A stretch of 64,000 nt of DNA from Bryoerythrophyllum caledonicum (lineage: Eukaryota > Streptophyta > Bryopsida > Pottiales > Pottiaceae): contig OZ020518.1 in NCBI GenBank assembly GCA_963971425.1, positions 5,282,263 through 5,346,262 of the forward strand, in the 5' to 3' direction. Below the pieces are notes generated by a model. It had not been told where the DNA came from, made no database searches, and saw nothing but the letters and a program-made list of their open reading frames with translations. Below are positions 57,475-64,000 of the stretch, piece after piece; position 1 is the first letter of the stretch, and every line of letters begins with the position of its first letter. The position numbers and the translations under genes are program-made.

Positions 57475-60400
57475 ATGAATACTGATATGAATACCAATAC
57501 AAATACTTGTACGAATACTAACACGAATACTTACACGAATACTTACACGAATACCAAGACGAATACTTACACGAATACTCATACAAATACCAAGACGAAT
57601 ATTGAGGCACATACTAATACGAACATACGAATGAATACAAATATAAAACCAAATACAACTACATATACACACACAAAGACAACCACACACCATCAAAGAA
57701 ACACATACATATACACACACACACACAAAGGCGAATACATACAATCAAAAAAGCACCAAAAAAAATACCAAAGCCACATACAAAAACAAAAAATTCCAAA
57801 ACAAAACAATAAACCCACCTACTACAAACTACTAATATTAATTGGAGGGGACATAAAAACAAGGCCAAACATAACCAAAAAAAAATATAAACAAACACAC
57901 ACACACATATACACCATTAATAAAACAAAAACAAGTACGCAAACAAACACATGGACACAAAAAAAATTAAAGATAAATACAATTACATTCAAAAAAAATA
58001 TTGAATTTATAAACATCCACCTCTCCCCAAACAAACAAGACCTCCATAACATAACAAAGCCCCAAAGAATTACAAAAAAAGAAAAAACATTAAAAAACAA
58101 CACTAAACACACATATCACAAACTCCTACTACTTCTAGGAGGGGACATAGAAACTAACCCAGGACCCATGCCTAATATACTAAAAAGACACCCTACTTCA
58201 CATAAGAAAAATGCAAAAATTTACTTCATATCTAATACCATAAAACTACAACCGGAATATAGACACATTGCAAAATCCTTTGCACCTTTCTTAAAAAACA
58301 CGCATACATTACACCACACACATAACAACACATATCCAAACATTGCCCGATACGTTCAACAAAAAAATGCGCATCCACCACCTCACATACTATATGCTCT
58401 AGTAGTCACTACCCATCCACACATAGATGAATGTAACCATCTCTTAAACCCACAAAACCTGAACACAATTACATGGGTCAATACACTTCTACAAAACTTA
58501 CTAAACTTACAAAATCCACCGGAACGACACATCTACACTTCACACCCGTATACAAAGTTCCTTGAAGACAACCAAAATATTATAAACCATGAGAACTCAA
58601 TACATAAGGAACTATATGACTTTTTACACAGCGAAACAATACCTCCCTCAAATGAAACAATAAAAATAAAATTCCCCTACCTACCTAACAATCTCATCAA
58701 TGAATCACTAAAATGTTTGGACCCTATACCAGAATACACCCACCCACCCCCACCACTTCCCTACATCTCTCCGCAAAACCAAAATATTATATCAAATCAA
58801 AAAAATACATACATAATCACATGGAATGCCTCCTCTCTAAACACTGCCCTTCCTAGCCTACAAACTTTGGTCACGCACACAAATACACCACCAGCCCTCA
58901 TAGTTATACAAGAAACAAAATTATCCGCCACAAAATCCACAAAATATATACAAAATATATTTCAAGACTATAAACTCATCTATAACAATACACATGCACT
59001 TACAAGATGCATTCAACAACGAAGACCATACACACCAGGCCGAGGAGGTCTCCTTACACTAATACACAAAAAATATGCCTTCCCGGGCAACATCAACAAA
59101 ATCCCTACCCCAATGCACATATCACCTTACATTCAAATAATCAAAATTACTAATCACCCTCTACAACCATGGTTAATCTTTCACATGTATATGCCATCTC
59201 ATCCCGAAGACACTAGATTTATCATAGACATACAAAACACTATTACTTCTCAAATTCATAATAACCCTAATCACACATACCTATTGTGTGGGGACTTCAA
59301 CAGAGACATAGCATTAATTGGTCGCCAAAATGGAAATCATAACACCCCCCCTCAAACCATTGATTACCAATGGCGCCGCTTCACAGAAAACTTAAACTTC
59401 GTCTACATCAATACCGATACACAATTCTCTAGACAAGGTGGCTATAATTACAGCGACTGGAGTCTAATAGATGGATTCTACATAAATACAAACAACAATA
59501 CACAATACACCTCTACGACAAACAAGGATGTTATTCTCAACTCGGACCACTCACCTATACAATTACACATTCCAAATAACACATTAATTAATAGAACTCC
59601 TACAATCCTAAAAAATGATACTATACGCATACTCAACCCCATCCCAAAAGACAATATAGAAAAATTCAACACCAAATTCTTTGAAAAAAACTCCATACAA
59701 ATAGACTCCCTCATAAACACTCTCGAAAATAACAATCAATTATCACAAATACAATGGCAAGAAGCATGCCACACCCTAGACAAACTTATCAATGCAATCT
59801 CTGACACACTAGAACAAACTTGTAAAGCCCAACCAATACCTCAAATGACAAACAGAACTTCTCAACAAGGAGGTTACTTACCCCGAAAACTTTCTAAAAC
59901 TTGGAAACAACACCTAACCACATACCATACTATACGGAAAACCATTAGAATTGTAAAAAATAACCCTCAATGGCGTAATCACCCCATATGCAACGAACTA
60001 CTAACTATACAACACACCCAAATCCCTACCCCGCCACCTTCGGACCTACCTCACGATACATGGATCAAAAATATAGCACTAATTGCAAAAAATGCCAACA
60101 TACAAGCCCGCAAAATTACCTCAAAATATACCAAAGATAACATAAAAAAAGCCATTTCAAAATATAGACAACTATACGAAATTAGCCGCGAAAAAATTAA
60201 CAGGAAAGTTTTTAAAAACCTTGAATCCCCACCAATGGATTGTATCACAGACCAATACAACAATATTCTAACTAGCCCAGAAGACATTACAAATGAAATA
60301 TTCAACCAACAAACCAAAAGTAATAGACCAACAGTACCAACATGTAATTATCAACCACAACATCCATCTGAATGTACATGTGCAGTACGCCAGTACCCAT

Positions 60401-63400
60401 GGCACGACCTCGATGGATTTACCCTTGACAAACGAGGCGAACCAGAAATCTCACTACATAAATACTTTAATATAGCCACATATGACACATGTCTTCACAA
60501 TCTTGGTAACAACAAAGCCCCAGGCCCAGACCGCATCCCAAACTCAATACTAAAAAACATGCCCCCAAGATTCTATAAACTATTATTACTATTCTTTTCT
60601 CACTGTTACAAACAAAAACAAATACCTACGTCATGGAAATCAAGTACAACAATTCTACTATACAAAAAAGGCGATCCATCTACACTACCCAACCATAGGC
60701 CAATTGCACTAGCTAACACAATATACAAACTCTTCACTAGTACACTCACCTCTATACTATCCTCATACGGTGAAAAATTCAAAATCTTACATGATAGTCA
60801 AGAAGGATTTAGAGCAGAGAGAAGTACCGCTCGACAAATACAAACTATCATAGCCGCACTAGAAGACGCAAGATTTACTAACCAAGATATATACATACTA
60901 TACGTCGACTTCAAAAATGCCTTTGGCTCAATGGACCATGCCCGACTACTAGCAATAATGATGGACCTTGGTTACCCAAAAGATGCAACTACACTTATTG
61001 GTAACATCTATTCTCAATCATCTACTTGTTATACTGGTGAACATTTTGGGAAAACAAAACCTATACCCATTCAAAGAGGAACTATACAAGGAGATACCCT
61101 TAGCCCATACCTATTCATTATATTCTTAGAACCACTACTCAGATGGCTAGAACGAGGCAACAATGGATACACTTTTGGCACATCACAAGTCACAATAAAT
61201 TCTGCCGCATACGCAGATGACCTCGCCGCCATAACTAACAAAATCAAATCTATCCAAATACAACTCAACAAAATTGATAGATATTGTAAATGGACCGGAA
61301 TGGACGTAGGTGTCCCAAAATGTGCCGCTACCGGATGCCCAAACAAATTCAAAATAAACCCTACCACTTTTAAAGCCCTTATGCAAGCTTCCAACATCAA
61401 TTACCGCAATCAACCAATCCCCATATTACACCAAAATGAACCATATATATACTTAGGTACAAATCTTGTTCCATCACTAAAATGGAAAATCCAAATCCAC
61501 ACCACAACGACAAAACTCATCAAACAATGCAATGAACTAACAACATGCCCGGCCACCATGAAACAAAAAATAAAAATGATTGATACCGTACTACGTCCAG
61601 GTGTGGCATACAGTTTCTACGGTGTACCATACTCTATGCCAGCTATCAAAAAACTTGATAAAAAAATAATAGCCATACAAAAAACCATATGTGGACTACC
61701 AAAATGCATGTCAAATGCAATAACCCAACTCCCGCATAACCTATTCGGGCTTGAAGCTTTCTCCCTCAAAAACGCATACCTCCGTTGTATAGGTGAACAA
61801 CTACAAAATGCCTTAAATGATAAAGGTAGACTTGGAAAAATATATAATGGACTAACTCATTATGTCCTTGCCCAATACGGTGGCGCAGAAAACATACCTA
61901 GAATTAAAACAAGTGACTGCATAAGATCACCGATGACACGAACATTCTTCTTATTAAAACATATAGCTAAAGCCCACCTTAAAAGTACGCTCCCAAACTT
62001 CCTCATTAATCCTACAACACTAGAAATACTATGGCGCCAAGAAACACTAAATCATAACACACTCAATGCCCAACTCTCCCAAAAGCTTCTACAAAAACTC
62101 CTCTCAAAAAATATTTTTGAACTAAACCAAATTACTATACCAAACGGCACACAAATCATGAACAATGAGGATTTCAAAACCTACCACTTCACCCCATATA
62201 AACTAATAAAAAGTGCCCTAAATGTTGCTAAACAACTATTTTGCCACCCAACATGCCCCACTACATGTCATACTCCTTGCAACATACACCCATACTCTCA
62301 TATACTTAAAGATCCATTCACCACCCTCAACAATAACATCATCCCAAGAAATATTCCCACACCAACCAACCCCCCTAACCCTCCACATACATACCACCCC
62401 CGCCCCCCAACATACATCCCCAAAAACCCTACCACATATCCCATTAATAATATCATAAACCATAAACATATCCAACACACAGACACAAATAACATAAAAA
62501 ATACATACACAAAATATTTATGTCAATGGCAACACAATGATAACACATACAATAAATGGCTTCCCCAAAGAGACCTATTTCCACGACATGACACCAACAC
62601 CTCCACACATAACACAGAAAAATTAAAACAATACTACCAAAAAATTCAAAACAAAACATACTCGGATATCATCCTAGCACACCACCCCCAAGAACAATTC
62701 TCAGACTCAAGATCCGTAACACCACCCATAATTATCCCTCTCTTAAACATCCACACAACAGAATGCAACCCCGAAAATGATATCCTTACATCCTCAAACA
62801 CAATCCAAATAAATAACAATCAAGCACATCTATACGAAGAAAATGGCCGACATTTATACACCATCCCCATTACTAGACTCCAATGGCTATGGAATCAATA
62901 CAATATAAATTTACAAACTCCTACAAACATCGAACCAACGACCCAATCCTTTGAAACCGAAATAATCTGGCTATACCAAAGGTATAAATACCGAATACCA
63001 AAAACTGACCCCCTAAAAAATGCACAATACACAATACCCACTCCCATCTTAGACTCATTAATCACATCCTTTAATATCGAACAAGCATACTTTTCTTCCC
63101 CGGTCACATGTTCTACCAAACTAAAAAAATTCTACTCACCTTATGAAAGGGATAAAATATTCGGATCCCTAGGAAAGGCCTTTGACTATAAATGGATTGA
63201 TAAAGGTATAGCTCACCCCCAAAACAAGAAAGATATGGAACAAGCAATACATTGGGCTCGACTTGCCGCCAAATACGATCCAAATAACACAAATACGATC
63301 ATCATCACACCGAACAACAATTGGTACCAAAACAACAACCAACATTCAAACCCATTTTTAGATTCCCATATCATTGCAGTATTTGAGGCAGACACAATAC

Positions 63401-64000
63401 GATACGAAGAACCTACTATTCCACCCGAACTAAAAAAACCCCGAATCGAGCCATCAACATTACAAATACTATGTGTCCATCATCAAAATCAAACCCTAGG
63501 TTCCCGAGAACAACTTGCCGAACTTACCACCATAACAAACAATTTAAACATACACCGAATATACACAAAATTGGCTCCACCAACACCCATACAAACCCGA
63601 GTAAACAAAAGTAAAAACTGGTCCAAACTAAACTATGTCAACAACACATTAAACTACTCCGTCACACATCCCCCTTTCCCTGACTACCCAACTCATACTA
63701 CACCAAAATTTAACCCCGCACACAGTTACTACACTGACAGCTCCTTTAAACCACCAGAACAAATTAGCTCGGGTTCTTGGCGTAGAGAAAAAGCTGGCTA
63801 TGGCATATATAATTCTATCAAAGAAATTAAACTAGCCAAAAGAGTCCATGGCCTACAAAACGTCCTCAGAGCAGAACTCATGGCCATTCACAAAACACTA
63901 CAAATCATCACAACAAAATACAAAAATGAACCTGCACATATATTCACCGATTGTATAAATGCACTCTACCTACTAAACACTCAAATAACACACCCTACCC
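57475..64000 (+). CDS. LINE polyprotein: 2A, AP endonuclease, reverse transcriptase, RNase H (partial)
   Basis: One frame is open from the ATG at 57475 to the window edge (2175 codons, no stop); the C terminus is outside. Order by residue: Asn/Thr-rich leader (1-110); degenerate 2A (116-132); canonical 2A (214-231, GDIETNPGP); AP-type endonuclease, about 445-700, with TWN (Asn451), QETK (Glu480), GDFN (Asp607, Asn609), SLIDG and SDHS (Asp691, His692); reverse transcriptase with YVDFKNAFGSMDH (Asp1145), QGDTLSP and YADD (Asp1248/1249); long linker; RNase H with TDSS (Asp2088), AELMAI (Glu2134), FTDC (Asp2159). All catalytic residues visible are intact, so it may be young or active. Other in-frame ATGs at 57487 and 57631 could start it instead. 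Copies A and B imply CCHC and restriction-like endonuclease domains follow. Confidence 0.93.
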   Translation, partial: MNTDMNTNTNTCTNTNTNTYTNTYTNTKTNTYTNTHTNTKTNIEAHTNTNIRMNTNIKPNTTTYTHTKTTTHHQRNTYIYTHTHKGEYIQSKKHQKKYQSHIQKQKIPKQNNKPTYYKLLILIGGDIKTRPNITKKKYKQTHTHIYTINKTKTSTQTNTWTQKKLKINTITFKKNIEFINIHLSPNKQDLHNITKPQRITKKEKTLKNNTKHTYHKLLLLLGGDIETNPGPMPNILKRHPTSHKKNAKIYFISNTIKLQPEYRHIAKSFAPFLKNTHTLHHTHNNTYPNIARYVQQKNAHPPPHILYALVVTTHPHIDECNHLLNPQNLNTITWVNTLLQNLLNLQNPPERHIYTSHPYTKFLEDNQNIINHENSIHKELYDFLHSETIPPSNETIKIKFPYLPNNLINESLKCLDPIPEYTHPPPPLPYISPQNQNIISNQKNTYIITWNASSLNTALPSLQTLVTHTNTPPALIVIQETKLSATKSTKYIQNIFQDYKLIYNNTHALTRCIQQRRPYTPGRGGLLTLIHKKYAFPGNINKIPTPMHISPYIQIIKITNHPLQPWLIFHMYMPSHPEDTRFIIDIQNTITSQIHNNPNHTYLLCGDFNRDIALIGRQNGNHNTPPQTIDYQWRRFTENLNFVYINTDTQFSRQGGYNYSDWSLIDGFYINTNNNTQYTSTTNKDVILNSDHSPIQLHIPNNTLINRTPTILKNDTIRILNPIPKDNIEKFNTKFFEKNSIQIDSLINTLENNNQLSQIQWQEACHTLDKLINAISDTLEQTCKAQPIPQMTNRTSQQGGYLPRKLSKTWKQHLTTYHTIRKTIRIVKNNPQWRNHPICNELLTIQHTQIPTPPPSDLPHDTWIKNIALIAKNANIQARKITSKYTKDNIKKAISKYRQLYEISREKINRKVFKNLESPPMDCITDQYNNILTSPEDITNEIFNQQTKSNRPTVPTCNYQPQHPSECTCAVRQYPWHDLDGFTLDKRGEPEISLHKYFNIATYDTCLHNLGNNKAPGPDRIPNSILKNMPPRFYKLLLLFFSHCYKQKQIPTSWKSSTTILLYKKGDPSTLPNHRPIALANTIYKLFTSTLTSILSSYGEKFKILHDSQEGFRAERSTARQIQTIIAALEDARFTNQDIYILYVDFKNAFGSMDHARLLAIMMDLGYPKDATTLIGNIYSQSSTCYTGEHFGKTKPIPIQRGTIQGDTLSPYLFIIFLEPLLRWLERGNNGYTFGTSQVTINSAAYADDLAAITNKIKSIQIQLNKIDRYCKWTGMDVGVPKCAATGCPNKFKINPTTFKALMQASNINYRNQPIPILHQNEPYIYLGTNLVPSLKWKIQIHTTTTKLIKQCNELTTCPATMKQKIKMIDTVLRPGVAYSFYGVPYSMPAIKKLDKKIIAIQKTICGLPKCMSNAITQLPHNLFGLEAFSLKNAYLRCIGEQLQNALNDKGRLGKIYNGLTHYVLAQYGGAENIPRIKTSDCIRSPMTRTFFLLKHIAKAHLKSTLPNFLINPTTLEILWRQETLNHNTLNAQLSQKLLQKLLSKNIFELNQITIPNGTQIMNNEDFKTYHFTPYKLIKSALNVAKQLFCHPTCPTTCHTPCNIHPYSHILKDPFTTLNNNIIPRNIPTPTNPPNPPHTYHPRPPTYIPKNPTTYPINNIINHKHIQHTDTNNIKNTYTKYLCQWQHNDNTYNKWLPQRDLFPRHDTNTSTHNTEKLKQYYQKIQNKTYSDIILAHHPQEQFSDSRSVTPPIIIPLLNIHTTECNPENDILTSSNTIQINNNQAHLYEENGRHLYTIPITRLQWLWNQYNINLQTPTNIEPTTQSFETEIIWLYQRYKYRIPKTDPLKNAQYTIPTPILDSLITSFNIEQAYFSSPVTCSTKLKKFYSPYERDKIFGSLGKAFDYKWIDKGIAHPQNKKDMEQAIHWARLAAKYDPNNTNTIIITPNNNWYQNNNQHSNPFLDSHIIAVFEADTIRYEEPTIPPELKKPRIEPSTLQILCVHHQNQTLGSREQLAELTTITNNLNIHRIYTKLAPPTPIQTRVNKSKNWSKLNYVNNTLNYSVTHPPFPDYPTHTTPKFNPAHSYYTDSSFKPPEQISSGSWRREKAGYGIYNSIKEIKLAKRVHGLQNVLRAELMAIHKTLQIITTKYKNEPAHIFTDCINALYLLNTQITHPT
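57820..57870 (+). other. Degenerate 2A-like motif
   Basis: Translates YYKLLILIGGDIKTRPN. Against the downstream motif, E is replaced by K, N by R, and the GP pair is gone. It lacks the DxExNPGP core and should not cause ribosome skipping. Confidence 0.7.
58114..58167 (+). other. 2A ribosome-skipping peptide motif
   Basis: Translates YHKLLLLLGGDIETNPGP: a leucine-rich helix followed by D-x-E-x-N-P-G-P, the complete 2A consensus. Skipping between Gly (58162-58164) and Pro (58165-58167) would release a leader of about 230 residues and start the enzymatic protein at Pro231. Confidence 0.9.

Noticed and set aside
57182-58112. Series of minus-strand ORFs of 80-106 residues rich in Tyr, Val, Ile and Cys
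   Set aside because: They are the complement of A/C-rich tandem repeats and of the LINE leader; no domain, and the plus-strand frame explains the region.

Overview
The window looks like repeat-rich nuclear DNA of a streptophyte, probably a non-seed land plant or a close algal relative. Three things point there: a plastid-type NADP-malate dehydrogenase with both thioredoxin-regulated cysteine pairs, a gene with GT-AG introns, and plant-type Ty3/gypsy elements. The species cannot be named from sequence alone. No RNA gene or CRISPR array was found. All repeat boundaries were read by eye.

Only two host genes are well supported. The first is an apparently intronless, GC-rich gene for chloroplast NADP-malate dehydrogenase (8082-9422, +). 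The second is a seven-exon gene (36359-41355, +) for an unrecognised 961-residue protein with ten SFRKE-type repeats. Its last 12 codons and stop are repeated, with identical translation, in the 3' flank.

Almost everything else is mobile DNA, often nested. From the left: a Ty3/gypsy gag start, primer-binding site and LTR next to a 0.7-kb inverted repeat (1-1928); a 351-bp MITE split into four islands by three insertions (4690-7440); an old tandem duplication (11.3-13.2 kb); many TIR elements with CCC(C)TAA-type ends and TTAA-like 4-bp target duplications (piggyBac-like), some nested two deep; a Helitron cluster (25.5-29.4 kb); CACTA-like MITEs; a dead chromovirus integrase with chromodomain (44.3-45.3 kb, -); hairpin elements and an octamer satellite (47.4-50.9 kb).

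The most interesting system is a LINE family. The copy running off the right edge (57475-64000, +) has an uninterrupted frame of at least 2175 codons: Asn/Thr-rich leader, a degenerate 2A-like motif, a canonical 2A motif (GDIETNPGP), an apurinic-type endonuclease, a reverse transcriptase with YADD, a long linker and an RNase H domain. Two 5'-truncated copies on the minus strand (16340-19525 and 6454-7395) supply the missing C terminus: RNase H end, a CCHC zinc knuckle and a restriction-like endonuclease domain. The inferred full element therefore carries two endonucleases, as in the Dualen/RandI group of green algae, plus a ribosome-skipping 2A peptide. Its 3' tail forms a hairpin whose stem sequence varies while pairing is largely kept. 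One 103-bp tail insertion is dated exactly by an 11-bp target duplication and an empty paralogous site.
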